From positions 8,856 to 72,855 of the forward strand of contig CAJUEJ010000021.1 in NCBI GenBank assembly GCA_910585435.1: DNA of 64,000 nucleotides. The letters run 5' to 3'. This document shows, piece after piece, positions 17,217 through 26,404 of this stretch (the stretch's first letter is position 1; each line of letters opens with the position of its first letter). Below the pieces are notes generated by a model. The model searched no databases and was not told the origin of the DNA. It saw only the letters and a list, made by a program, of their open reading frames with translations. The translations under genes were made by a program, and so were the position numbers. Source of the DNA: an uncultured Hungatella sp. GTDB taxonomy: Bacteria; Bacillota; Clostridia; Lachnospirales; Lachnospiraceae.

Positions 17217-20200
17217 TTATTTTACAAGAAGAGTAAGCTCAAAATCAAAGCTTTCCTCATTGAGCCTGTACTTTTCTATAAGCTCCGGCCCGCAGCTGTT
17301 GGAGCCGATGCCATTTTGCCTGTAGTCCAGACAGAGAACCGTGCTGCCGGATTCTGCCAGCTCATAGTTATGGGCCTTTGCAGTCAGCTCCTCCTGGGTG
17401 TAGGGGGAGGCATTGAAGGAGAATGGCTTTTCGCTTACTACCGTGAGAGCGTGAGAGCTGCCGCTTAAGGTGACGTAATCACATCCCCAGTGGCTTCCGT
17501 TTTCCTGGGGCCTTAGGTAGTCTTCGTGGAGAAGGGCTACTGGGCTGGAATACTGGCCATAGGAAGCGGCCTGATGCTTGTCTATATAGCTTTCCACAGG
17601 CCCCAGCCCGCAGTAGGAAACCTGCCCGAAAGCTTTTGGCAGAAACAGCCGCAGGCCGAAACGGGGCAGCTCCGGGAACTCCATGTCCTTTTGCACAGAC
17701 ATTTTCAGGGAGATCTTTCCCGATGCGTCGATGGCCCAGCAGGCATCTATATTTAAAATCCTCTGAACCGTGACTGCTGCCACAGACATTTTGCTGTGAA
17801 GGACGATGGAAGACTCATTTCCGTCCCGCTGTTTTTCGCACCGTATATCATAGGCCCGGAAGCTGGCCTGGTGGTAGTGGGCATCAAACCATTGCTGCTT
17901 TAATTTCCTGTCATTGTCTGTGGGGGCTCTCCAGATATTTACCTCCATAGGACGGGTCAGCAGAGCCGCTCCCCCTGCCGAAAGCTGGCAGAACAGGCCG
18001 GTCAGGGAATCGTAAGTATACTGGAAGGACTCTCCCTGTATGGTGATATACCGGGAACCAGACTCTACATGGATCTCTCCTGTCCCTCCGTTCCTGCTCT
18101 CCAGAAGTGACAGAGCCTTCTGGTTTCTGGTGTCTCTGTTTTCAAGAGGAAGCTCATCAAACCCTAACACCCATGGAGAAGCAATGTCCAGGGGCTTAGG
18201 CTGTCCTGCCGCGGACACGGGCTTTTTGTGATCCCCAGGGCCTTCACATCCTTTTTGGCAGTACAGGACTCTTAAAAAGCATTTTCCCTTTTCTGGAAGG
18301 TTTAAGTGTACGGGAACGGATCCTGCGGTATGAGGCGCAATGGATCGGGGAAGGTCAAACCGCTCTGTGGAAACCACCTCTCCATCACAGGTTACCTGAT
18401 ACACAAGATACAGGTAATCCTTCAGATCCGTAAAATCCATATAATTGTAAAGCAGCAGCTCTTCTCTGTCAGGAGAGAACTCCTTCACCCGGGCCGGGCG
18501 GTACACGTTTTTGTATTCCAGAAGCCCGGTGTGAGGGCGGCGGTCCGGATATACCAGGCCGTCCATGCAGAAATTGCCGTCATGAATGGCCTCCCCATGA
18601 TCCCCGCCGTAATAGTACATGGCCTTGCCGTCTGCGGACTCTCCTTTATAGACAGCATGGTCGCACCACTCCCAGACAAAACCGCCGCACATGAGAGGGT
18701 GGTCCTGAATCCATGTAAAATAGTCCTCCAGATCCCCTGGCCCGTTCCCCATGGCATGGCAGTACTCCACCATAAGAAACGGTTTGTCAGGACAGCTGTT
18801 GATGTAGTCGCTGACTGCGTCAAGAGACGGATACATGCGGCTGTAGATGTCAATATTGGAGAAATCATATTTCCGCTGGTTTCCTCTGTAAAGGGCGCTT
18901 TCATAATGGGTCAGGCGGCTGGGGTCAAACTTCTTTGTCCATGCCAGAGACGCCTCAAAGGTACACCCGTAGGCGCATTCATTTCCCATGGACCAGATGA
19001 CTACGCAGGGGCGGTTTTTGTCCCTGTGGACACAGCGCATGGTTCTGTCCAGGGTGCTTTCTGTGAACACAGGATTGTCTGCGATCCGCTCATTCCAGCG
19101 TACCCTGCGGTTTTCCCATTGGGAATCCTTCAGATACTGGGTCTGGGTGCCGTGGCTTTCGTTGTCAGCCTCATCGATGACGAAAAATCCATACTCATCG
19201 CACAGCTCATAAAAATAGGGCGCATTGGGATAATGGCTGCTGCGGATGGCATTAAAGTTATGTTCCTTCATCAGGCGCAGGTCCGTCTCCATCTGCTCCA
19301 GACCGATGACCGGGCCGGTGACCGGATCGGAGTCATGCCGGTTCACACCCCGGAACTTGATGGGGACATGGTTGACCATAACTGTCTGATTTTCCACATG
19401 TATTTCCCTGAAGCCTACCCGGTCTGTGATGACTTCCCCTTCCGAATCAAGGAACAGGTGGTAGAGCCGGGGCTGTTCCGGGTTCCATAAGCAGGGCTTG
19501 GGAACCGTAAGCACTGCCTCATGGGTGTAATCCGGGTGGGAACGCTGCAAATCTTCCGGATTCCTGGGAACCAGCTCACCCTGGGCCACAGGCTCCCCTT
19601 CCCAGTCAGAGCAGATACGGATATGTACAGGAATCTGCGTATCCGTCTCAGCATCTATAAATCTTGCCAGGATGGTGACCACCCCATATTCGGGAGAAAG
19701 CTTTGTGGAAGTGAAATAATCGAAGATTCCCTGGGACGGCCTCTTTAAAAGATAGACATCCCGGAAAATCCCACTGTAGCGGAACTTGTCCTGATCCTCA
19801 AGATAACTTCCGTCACACCACTTTAAAACCAGGACTGCCAGCCTGTTTTTCCCTTCCTTCAGATAGTCTGTCACATCAAATTCACTGGTAGAGTGGGACA
19901 CCTGGCTGTAGCCTATATAAGCTCCGTTGAGCCATACATAGAAGCAGGAATCAACGCCTTCAAAGTTCAGATATGTTCTGGGAGCTTTCGGATCCTTCTG
20001 ATAATCAAAATACTGAATGTAAGCTCCGCAGGGATTATCGATGGGAACATAGGGCGGGTCCAAGGGAAATGGGTACCGCACATTGGTGTACTGGTGGCTG
20101 TCATAACCAAAATTCTGCCAGACCCCCGGCACCGGAATCCGGTCGTAATCCTCCAAAAGAGAATCGCCGGTTATCTCATAAAACTTCTCTTCCAGATCAT

Positions 20201-20378
20201 AGACACTGTTATAATATTTGAAGTTCCACAGGCCGTTCAGCATCTGGATACGGTCTGAATGTTCCCTGTGCCTCACCAGATCCGGCATGGGCCGGGAAGC
20301 CGGTATATAATAGGCCCGGTTTGCCATGGTATTCTCGTGGAGAATCTCTAAATTTTCAAAATGTTTTGGTATGATCAA
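17217..20378 (-). CDS. GH2 beta-galactosidase (LacZ type)
   Basis: About 1053 residues, the length and layout of LacZ: sugar-binding domain, Ig-like domain, TIM barrel, second Ig-like domain and a C-terminal 'small chain' domain. The acid/base Glu is in VIWSMGNECAYG and the nucleophile Glu in FLMVEYCHAMGNGPG. No signal peptide, so it is cytoplasmic. The preferred start is TTG 20378 with AAAGGAG 7-8 bp upstream; ATGs near 20423 lie ahead of that site. It is a single-gene unit with its own terminator, near but separate from the LacI operon. Related GH2 enzymes include glucuronidases, but the active-site segments look galactosidase-like. Confidence 0.92.
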   Translation of the reverse strand: MIIPKHFENLEILHENTMANRAYYIPASRPMPDLVRHREHSDRIQMLNGLWNFKYYNSVYDLEEKFYEITGDSLLEDYDRIPVPGVWQNFGYDSHQYTNVRYPFPLDPPYVPIDNPCGAYIQYFDYQKDPKAPRTYLNFEGVDSCFYVWLNGAYIGYSQVSHSTSEFDVTDYLKEGKNRLAVLVLKWCDGSYLEDQDKFRYSGIFRDVYLLKRPSQGIFDYFTSTKLSPEYGVVTILARFIDAETDTQIPVHIRICSDWEGEPVAQGELVPRNPEDLQRSHPDYTHEAVLTVPKPCLWNPEQPRLYHLFLDSEGEVITDRVGFREIHVENQTVMVNHVPIKFRGVNRHDSDPVTGPVIGLEQMETDLRLMKEHNFNAIRSSHYPNAPYFYELCDEYGFFVIDEADNESHGTQTQYLKDSQWENRRVRWNERIADNPVFTESTLDRTMRCVHRDKNRPCVVIWSMGNECAYGCTFEASLAWTKKFDPSRLTHYESALYRGNQRKYDFSNIDIYSRMYPSLDAVSDYINSCPDKPFLMVEYCHAMGNGPGDLEDYFTWIQDHPLMCGGFVWEWCDHAVYKGESADGKAMYYYGGDHGEAIHDGNFCMDGLVYPDRRPHTGLLEYKNVYRPARVKEFSPDREELLLYNYMDFTDLKDYLYLVYQVTCDGEVVSTERFDLPRSIAPHTAGSVPVHLNLPEKGKCFLRVLYCQKGCEGPGDHKKPVSAAGQPKPLDIASPWVLGFDELPLENRDTRNQKALSLLESRNGGTGEIHVESGSRYITIQGESFQYTYDSLTGLFCQLSAGGAALLTRPMEVNIWRAPTDNDRKLKQQWFDAHYHQASFRAYDIRCEKQRDGNESSIVLHSKMSVAAVTVQRILNIDACWAIDASGKISLKMSVQKDMEFPELPRFGLRLFLPKAFGQVSYCGLGPVESYIDKHQAASYGQYSSPVALLHEDYLRPQENGSHWGCDYVTLSGSSHALTVVSEKPFSFNASPYTQEELTAKAHNYELAESGSTVLCLDYRQNGIGSNSCGPELIEKYRLNEESFDFELTLLVK

Positions 20379-20725
20379 TGGTTTGTCTCCTTTCGATTGT
20401 TGACTGCTCTCAATATACATCATCTGTCGGGGGGATGCAATAAGAAAGAGAAGGTTTGGAGGAAAGAAATGGAGAGGATATGTTTGTATCGGTTGTCATC
20501 TGCTCGGAATCATGATATAAATGAATATGATAACAGATCATTACAATCACCATTAAGGTTGTGGTGTACCTGTCATACATGATCTGCTCTCAAAGCGGCA
20601 GGGCGCTTTTCAATATGAGTATTGCTACTCTACACCAGTATTGTATGTGAGAATCAAAAGTATGTCAAGATATATAAATAATTTTGGAAAGGTATCTGAA
20701 TAAATGGGATAACAAAGGTGCAGAT
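20379..20725. other. Divergent intergenic region, GH2 / nucleotidyltransferase
   Basis: No gene, terminator or consensus promoter could be identified with confidence. It holds a short dyad (ATGAT, 5 bp, ATCAT, near 20525-20545) and AT-rich patches on both sides that could carry weak promoters for the two divergent genes. Confidence 0.4.
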
Positions 20726-21598
20726 ATGAGAACAGAAAACGAAATATACGATCTTATTTTAAAGGTTGCAAAAAATGATGCCAGAATCAAAGCTGTCTAT
20801 ATGAATGGTTCAAGAACAAACGAAAATGTTCCCAAAGACATGTTTCAGGATTATGATATCGTCTATGTTGTGGAAGAGACCCAAAGCTTTATAGAGGATA
20901 AAGACTGGATTAGGATTTTCGGAGAAATTCTTTACATGCAGTACCCGGATGAAAATCCGTATTTTCCCAGCGATAAGAAAAATTCTTATGGTTATTTAAT
21001 GCAATTTGCAGACGGAGTCAGGATTGACTTAACAGTGCAGTCTGTAAATTACGCATTGCAGCACATGAACGATGACAAGCTCTGCAGAATTTTAATGGAT
21101 AAAGAACATATACTGCCTGAAATAGAAGCGGCAACCGATTGTCAGTACTGGGTTAAAAAGCCTGTAAAAGAACAATACTTTGCGACCTGCAATGAATTTT
21201 GGTGGTGTACCAATAATATAGCAAAGGGGCTATGGCGGGGGGAAATCCCTTATGTTCAGGACATGACAAATTATTATGTAAGGACTGAGCTTATTACTAT
21301 GCTAAATTGGAAAGCAGGTATTTTAGCAGGATGGTCGGTAAGCACTGGAAAATCATCAAAATACTTGTACAGGTGGCTTTCAGAGGAAGAGTGGCAGATG
21401 CTTTTATCAACATATTTTGATGGAAATGTTGATAATGCGTGGAGGTCTGTTTTGGCTATGTGTGAACTGTTTGGAAACACGGCGCGGTTTGTCGGGGAGA
21501 AACTGGGATGGGAATATAATGAAAAAGAGGGGAAAGCAGCTGAAGGGTTTTTGAGACATGTGCATCAGCTTTTTTCCAAAGAAAAACGGCAGCTTTAA
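20726..21598 (+). CDS. ANT(6)-like aminoglycoside 6-adenylyltransferase family protein
   Basis: 290 residues. The nucleotidyltransferase core is clear: GSRTNENVPKDMFQDYDIVYV near residues 27-47 holds GSR and the paired Asp of DYD, and GVRIDLTVQ gives the third carboxylate. The N-terminus MRTENEIYDLILKVA is typical of AadE/ANT(6), which adenylylates the 6-hydroxyl of streptomycin. The ATG at 20726 follows AAAGGTG. Chromosomal relatives are frequent in gut Firmicutes, and many have not been shown to give resistance. Lower GC than the neighbours may indicate transfer. Family is confident, resistance function not. Confidence 0.85.
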   Translation: MRTENEIYDLILKVAKNDARIKAVYMNGSRTNENVPKDMFQDYDIVYVVEETQSFIEDKDWIRIFGEILYMQYPDENPYFPSDKKNSYGYLMQFADGVRIDLTVQSVNYALQHMNDDKLCRILMDKEHILPEIEAATDCQYWVKKPVKEQYFATCNEFWWCTNNIAKGLWRGEIPYVQDMTNYYVRTELITMLNWKAGILAGWSVSTGKSSKYLYRWLSEEEWQMLLSTYFDGNVDNAWRSVLAMCELFGNTARFVGEKLGWEYNEKEGKAAEGFLRHVHQLFSKEKRQL

Positions 21599-21629
21599 AG
21601 ATATCAATGAAAGCAGAAGGAAAGTAACT

Positions 21630-21992
21630 ATGGATTTTTATAAAAGAATGTCCATTGTATGCCAGAGAATTCCGGCGGGAACCGTGGCCACCTACGGTCA
21701 GATCGCCCTGCTGTGCGGGAAGCCCAGGAATTCCAGGCAGGTAGGCTACGGACTTCGTTTCCAGCTGGCCGGAGAGGTTCCGGCTCACAGGGTGGTAAAT
21801 GGAAAAGGAATCTTAAGCGGCGCAGGATATTTTGAAACATGGGATATGCAGAAAATCCTTCTTCAGGAAGAAGGGGTGGAGGCGGTCTGGAAGGAAGACT
21901 GCTTTGTTGTTGACTTAAAAAAATACGGTTGGAAAAATACGATGGCCGATGCCGCGGAGTTAGAAAAGCTTTTTGAGGCAGAAAGGATCTAA
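21630..21992 (+). CDS. MGMT-family alkyltransferase-like protein, reactive Cys replaced by Ala
   Basis: 120 residues, corresponding to the DNA-binding domain of O6-methylguanine-DNA methyltransferase: GTVATYGQIALLCGKPRNSRQVG with the Arg finger region, then VPAHRVV. In true methyltransferases the active site reads PCHRV; here the Cys is Ala. Alkyltransferase-like (ATL) proteins of this kind bind O6-alkylguanine, flip it out and hand it to nucleotide excision repair without repairing it directly; the usual ATL substitution is Trp, so Ala is less common. AGAAGGAAAG precedes ATG 21630. The ABC-F gene starts 2 bp after its stop. Confidence 0.85.
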   Translation: MDFYKRMSIVCQRIPAGTVATYGQIALLCGKPRNSRQVGYGLRFQLAGEVPAHRVVNGKGILSGAGYFETWDMQKILLQEEGVEAVWKEDCFVVDLKKYGWKNTMADAAELEKLFEAERI

Positions 21993-21994
21993 AA

Positions 21995-23980
21995 ATGCTG
22001 TATCAGATTACAGACGGAACCGTATCATTAGGGGGAAATGTGATACTGGATCACATAAATTTTGAGATAAAGGGAAATGAAAAAATCGCTGTAACCGGAA
22101 AAAACGGCGCCGGCAAGACCACCCTTCTGCGCCTTCTGGCCGGAGAGCTGGAGCTGGACTCTGACGACAAGCGGACAGGCCCGGGGATTTTCTGCTCCAG
22201 AGCTATTACCATAGGAATGCTTAAGCAGCAGGTATTCTCCGACGATTCCCGCACGGTAGAGGAAGAGCTGTTAAGCGCCTGCCCTCCGGAAGATGTCTAT
22301 GCCAGAGAGCGGTTTGCATATGAGAAGGAATATGACCGTCTCTTCACCGGCTTCGGGCTTAAGAGAGAAGATAAGGCCAGGCCTCTGTCTTCCTTCTCCG
22401 GGGGAGAGCGCACCAAGATCGCCCTGATTCGCCGGCTCCTGGAAAGACCAGACATCCTGATTCTGGACGAGCCTACCAACCACCTGGACATAGAGACAGT
22501 GGAGTGGCTGGAAAAATATTTAAAACAATATGACAAGGCTGTCATCATGGTAAGCCATGACAGATTCTTTCTGGATCAGACAGCAGACATTGTCTATGAA
22601 TTGTCCGGAAAAAAGCTTGTGAAATATTCAGGAAATTATACGTATTTCCGCGAAGAAAAGAGAAAACGGATTCGTATCCAGCAGAAGGCCTACCAACAGC
22701 AGCAGGAGGAGATTAAGCGCCTGGAAGAGCTGGTGGAACGATTTAAACATAAGCCCAGGAAAGCTGCCTTTGCCAGATCCAAGAAAAAGGCCATCGAGAG
22801 GATGGAAAAGGTAGAGAAGCCGATGAAGGCAGAAGGCCATATATTTACCGGTGACATCAATCCCCTTATCCCGGGAAGCAAGTGGGTATTCGAGTCAAAG
22901 CATCTGTTTATCGGGTATGACAGCCCTCTGCTGGAGCTGACCATGCGGATCAAACGGGGGCAGAAAATCGGCATATTGGGGCCTAACGGAGCAGGAAAGA
23001 CCACCTTTTTAAAAACAGCCGCCGGCCTGTGCCCTCCATATAAAGGGGAATACTCTCTGGGAAACCATACGGTCATCGGATACTTTGACCAGCATTCCGC
23101 GGAGATAACCTCTGAGAAGACGGTGATGGAACATTTTCACCAGCTGTTCCCTTCCCTGACAGAGAAGGAGGTTCGCACCATTCTGGGCGCTTATCTGTTT
23201 GGAGGGAAGGAGGCGTCCAAAAAGGTAAGCAGCCTTTCCGGCGGAGAAAAAGCCCGTCTGGTGCTGGCGGAGCTTCTCCAGAGCCGCCCTAATTTCCTCA
23301 TTTTAGATGAGCCCACCAACCACATGGACGTACAGGCCAAGGAGACTCTGGAGTCCGCATTCCAGGCATACACCGGCACCATTCTCTTTGCGTCCCACGA
23401 CCGCTACTTTATGAAGCAGGTGGCGGATGCCGTACTGATTTTTGAAAAGGAAGCCGTGATGTACTATCCCTTCGGCTACGAGCATTACCTGGAGCAGCGG
23501 GAAAAACAGGGGAAGCATGAGACCATCGCAGCGCAGGTGAAGGCAGAAGACCAGGCCCTTATTGCAGGAATGCGCGCAGTTCCCAAGGCAGAACACCATC
23601 AGCTTCGAGAGATTCCTACGGAAACCGCATATATGGACTGGAAGCAGCGTTTGGCAGCAGAAGCCCTGGATAAAGCCGGAAAAAATGTGGAAAACATAGC
23701 CGGGCAGATGGATAAGCTGTGGATAAGGATGATTCAGTCAGAGGCATTCTGGGCGGAAACCATACAGGAGTCCCCTGGACAAGGGCAGATGCCGGAAGCG
23801 GAAAAAGAAGAATTAGAAAAAGCGGCAGGATTGGAAAAAACGGTAGGACTGGAAAAAGCGGAAGAATTCAGAGATATGCAGGCGGAGTATACACGGCTGG
23901 AACAGCAATACCAGGAGGCAGCAGCACTGTGGCATCAGCGATGCCTGGAGTGGGGAGAGGCAGCGCTGGATTGGACATAA
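21995..23980 (+). CDS. ABC-F family ATP-binding protein
   Basis: 661 residues with two ABC domains and no membrane segments. Domain 1: Walker A TGKNGAGKTT, signature FSGGERTKIAL, Walker B LILDEPTNHLD. Domain 2: GPNGAGKTT, LSGGEKARLVL, LILDEPTNHMD. A charged linker near residues 220-290 lies between them. ABC-F proteins act on the ribosome; some protect it from antibiotics, others are translation factors, and this sequence does not decide which. The C-terminal 150 residues are long and end in Glu/Lys-rich imperfect repeats of the form GLEKxxGLEK. Part of the 3' region is present again as a decayed copy at 26405-26522. Confidence 0.9.
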   Translation: MLYQITDGTVSLGGNVILDHINFEIKGNEKIAVTGKNGAGKTTLLRLLAGELELDSDDKRTGPGIFCSRAITIGMLKQQVFSDDSRTVEEELLSACPPEDVYARERFAYEKEYDRLFTGFGLKREDKARPLSSFSGGERTKIALIRRLLERPDILILDEPTNHLDIETVEWLEKYLKQYDKAVIMVSHDRFFLDQTADIVYELSGKKLVKYSGNYTYFREEKRKRIRIQQKAYQQQQEEIKRLEELVERFKHKPRKAAFARSKKKAIERMEKVEKPMKAEGHIFTGDINPLIPGSKWVFESKHLFIGYDSPLLELTMRIKRGQKIGILGPNGAGKTTFLKTAAGLCPPYKGEYSLGNHTVIGYFDQHSAEITSEKTVMEHFHQLFPSLTEKEVRTILGAYLFGGKEASKKVSSLSGGEKARLVLAELLQSRPNFLILDEPTNHMDVQAKETLESAFQAYTGTILFASHDRYFMKQVADAVLIFEKEAVMYYPFGYEHYLEQREKQGKHETIAAQVKAEDQALIAGMRAVPKAEHHQLREIPTETAYMDWKQRLAAEALDKAGKNVENIAGQMDKLWIRMIQSEAFWAETIQESPGQGQMPEAEKEELEKAAGLEKTVGLEKAEEFRDMQAEYTRLEQQYQEAAALWHQRCLEWGEAALDWT

Positions 23981-24020
23981 ATATGTCTGGCAAATCAGCG
24001 TTCCGGCAAATTAACTTCGG

Positions 24021-24043
24021 AGGAACGGAAAAAGTTTTACACC
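24021..24043 (+). repeat. Short homology block shared with the ABC-F remnant
   Basis: A 23-bp block that matches 26500-26522 with three differences. It lies just after the ABC-F stop. In the remnant the same block is fused directly to the sequence equivalent to about 23500, suggesting a deletion between short similar sequences (AGCGGGAAAAA-like). Confidence 0.5.
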
Positions 24044-24049
24044 TTACAG

Positions 24050-24121
24050 GGAATCAGTACGGGCTGCATGAAATGAGGCGGATTTGCTTTCATTTTTCGC
24101 AGCCCCCTTTACATATTTCAT
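24050..24121 (+). repeat. 72-bp hairpin repeat, copy A
   Basis: Matches 26802-26873 over the full 72 bp with 7 differences. It contains GGGCTGC (24061-24067) and GCAGCCC (24099-24105), with ATGAAA/TTTCAT-like pairing inside, so it can fold into a long stem-loop. It lacks a T-tract but sits where a terminator for the ABC-F gene would be expected. Confidence 0.7.
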
Positions 24122-24238
24122 GCTTCTTGAAGAGAAAAGGATTTAAAAACTTGTTTGTTGGCAGGATTGGTATAAATACCACAAACCGAGTATATTTTTT
24201 GAAAAATGGAATAAAAAATACAGATACAGGAAAAATAA

Positions 24239-24267
24239 TTGAAATAAACGGCTATTTATGATAAAAT
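24239..24267 (+). promoter_or_regulatory. Predicted promoter of the AAA15/TOPRIM module
   Basis: TTGAAA (24239-24244), 17 bp, TAAAAT (24262-24267), ending 22 bp before the ATG at 24290. It gives the module its own transcription, separate from the ABC-F gene. Confidence 0.6.
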
Positions 24268-24289
24268 AGAGTCCGTGGAGGCAGCGACG

Positions 24290-25681
24290 ATGGAGAGCAT
24301 TGTAAGAGTATCTTCTTTGAAAATTTCAAATATCAAAAATGTCAGGACCGGACAGATTGTTATGCCAAATACCTATAGAAAGCAGCTATCCTGTAAAACG
24401 GCAGAGGTGCTGGGGCTGTATGGCCAGAATGGATCTGGGAAAACAGCGGTTATTGACACGCTTTACTATTTACAGGAAATCATGATTGGAAGTACGCTGA
24501 ATCAGGAAATTGCAGATTATATTGATGTGAATGGAACCCAGGCGGAGATTGCCGTTGATTTCAATATATTTGCAGAAGCGGTCATTTATGAGACAACGTA
24601 TAAGATTCTTTTACAGAGAAATGAAAAAGGAGCGGAGATTGTCCGTGAAACCTTAAGCTGTGCTGTAAACAAAGGTGATTCCAGAAGCAATAAAACCGTG
24701 TTCATGGACTATCAGCGTTGGGACAAAGAGAATGTATTTGCTCCCAAGAAAAGATTGGATGAGGTTGTAGAAGCTGATACAGAAAATAAAATGGATCTGA
24801 TTGTAGCCAGGAAGATGGCTGAGAGAAGCAATTGCTCTTATATCTTTGGAGAGAACAGCAGGGAGATTTTCTGCCGGAAATATGAGAACAATTTCGGACA
24901 TTATGCAGAGATAATAAAGGCGCTTTTTAAGTTTGCCTTAAAGGATTTATTTGTAATCCGCAATACCCATTCCGGCATGATTTCAGCCAATTTCGTGCTG
25001 CCGATGGCATTTAAAATTGAACAAAAAGAAATTGGGATGAGAGGGGATTTTGCCGTTCCACTGACAGAACCTGTGGTTTTAAGCGAAGAGAAGAAGACCA
25101 TATTAGACGCGATTGTGGACCAGGTAAATATGGTCCTGTTTACGATTATTCCGGGAATGAAGATAAAGGTCCATAATTATGGGATGCAGTTGACAGATTC
25201 CGGTGAGAACGGGTATAGGGTGGAGCTGGTTTCCGCCCGGGAGGCTATGCCGCCTATTCCCATTCGAATGGAGTCGGAGGGCATTATCAAAATTATCTCT
25301 ATTTTAAATGTTCTGATTCAGGCTTTTGGAAGCCCGTCTATCTGCCTTGCAATTGATGAACTGGACGCAGGCATCTTTGAGTATATGCTTGGAGAACTGC
25401 TTGATATTTTCAGCAAAAGCGCAAAAGGACAGCTGCTGTTTACATCCCATAATCTCCGCGCCCTGGAAATGCTGGACAAAGACAGTATCATGTTTTCCAC
25501 GGCAAATCCTGACAGAAGATATATCCGGATGAAGAATGTAAAGCCGTCCAATAATCTCAGAGACACATATATTAGAGGAATTACCCTTGGCGGTCAGGAT
25601 GAGGTGATTTATGAGGAAACAGACAGTTTGAGAATTGCCCGTGCATTTAGAAAGGCAGGTAGAACAACACAGCGTGAGTGA
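24290..25681 (+). CDS. AAA15/OLD-like ATPase of a two-gene module
   Basis: 463 residues. N-terminal ABC/SMC-like ATPase fold with Walker A GQNGSGKT (residues 45-52). A middle region of about 250 residues carries no motif I recognise. Then comes a signature-like ESEGIIKIISIL segment (about 327), Walker B ICLAIDELDAG (about 353) and a switch His in FTSHNLRALE (about 384). This is the COG1106/AAA15 type seen in RloA, AriA of PARIS and the ATPase half of OLD nucleases. ATG 24290 follows GGAGG at 8 bp. The stop overlaps the next gene's GTG start. It probably forms a sensor ATPase complex with the TOPRIM-like partner; the trigger is unknown. Confidence 0.85.
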   Translation: MESIVRVSSLKISNIKNVRTGQIVMPNTYRKQLSCKTAEVLGLYGQNGSGKTAVIDTLYYLQEIMIGSTLNQEIADYIDVNGTQAEIAVDFNIFAEAVIYETTYKILLQRNEKGAEIVRETLSCAVNKGDSRSNKTVFMDYQRWDKENVFAPKKRLDEVVEADTENKMDLIVARKMAERSNCSYIFGENSREIFCRKYENNFGHYAEIIKALFKFALKDLFVIRNTHSGMISANFVLPMAFKIEQKEIGMRGDFAVPLTEPVVLSEEKKTILDAIVDQVNMVLFTIIPGMKIKVHNYGMQLTDSGENGYRVELVSAREAMPPIPIRMESEGIIKIISILNVLIQAFGSPSICLAIDELDAGIFEYMLGELLDIFSKSAKGQLLFTSHNLRALEMLDKDSIMFSTANPDRRYIRMKNVKPSNNLRDTYIRGITLGGQDEVIYEETDSLRIARAFRKAGRTTQRE

Positions 25682-26351
25682 AAAGAAAGTGATTGTATTC
25701 ATAGTAGAAGGGCCAAGTGATGAATCTGCCCTGGGATCCGTTATGAAAGAGTATTTTTCCCGTAATGAGGTGCGGTTTGTTGTTGTGCATGGCGATATCA
25801 CACTGAAAGATTACGCTTCTCATGACAGTATTTTGAAAAAAATAAATGAACAGATGGAGAGTGTAAAGAAAAAGTATCGGTATGGTCAGGATGATTTTAT
25901 AAGGATTATTCATATTGTTGACACAGACGGTGTATATATCCCGGAAACAGATATTAAAGAAGGGGCTGCAGGAGAAATTCAATATTTTGAAGACCATATT
26001 GATGCAAAGGATGTAAATGCAATTGCAGAACGAAACAGGCGGAAAGGGAATATCCTGTATAAGCTTAGAAAAACAGGAAAAGTCAATGGCATATCTTATC
26101 GGGTTTATTTTAATTCCTGTAATTTGGAACATGTATTGTATGGTGAGCTTAGAGCGTATTCGGATGAAGAGAAGCAAATATTATCGGATGACTTTGCGGA
26201 CAAATATGATGGAAGAATAAATGAGTTTATAGAATTTATATCAGCTTCTGATATCGCTGTTTCAGGCACATATCAAAAGACCTGGGACTATATCGAAAAG
26301 GATAAAAATTCTTTGAAGAGGCATACCAATATGCACTTGATGTTTCAGTAA
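25674..26351 (+). CDS. Small TOPRIM-like protein, partner of the AAA15 ATPase
   Basis: 225 residues from a GTG at 25674, which overlaps the ATPase stop by 8 bp. An in-frame earlier start at 25635 would overlap more and has no better ribosome binding site. The first beta strand and turn read VIVFIVEGPSDES, giving the TOPRIM Glu (E12) and D16. RIIHIVDTDGVYIP near residue 80 gives the DxD pair. These are the metal ligands of TOPRIM nucleases (OLD, RNase M5, AriB). The remaining sequence is charged and soluble, without recognised domains. Coupling to an AAA15 ATPase points to a nuclease effector held in check by the ATPase. It is shorter than typical AriB. Confidence 0.75.
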   Translation: MSEKKVIVFIVEGPSDESALGSVMKEYFSRNEVRFVVVHGDITLKDYASHDSILKKINEQMESVKKKYRYGQDDFIRIIHIVDTDGVYIPETDIKEGAAGEIQYFEDHIDAKDVNAIAERNRRKGNILYKLRKTGKVNGISYRVYFNSCNLEHVLYGELRAYSDEEKQILSDDFADKYDGRINEFIEFISASDIAVSGTYQKTWDYIEKDKNSLKRHTNMHLMFQ

Positions 26352-26404
26352 ATGCGTACAGAGGAGTGATATGTATCTTTGAGAAGGAAAGGAGAAGGTG
26401 GCCA

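Noticed and set aside
18306..19490. A 394-codon plus-strand frame opposite the GH2 gene
   Set aside because: Antisense to a well-supported beta-galactosidase with catalytic motifs; no family resemblance.
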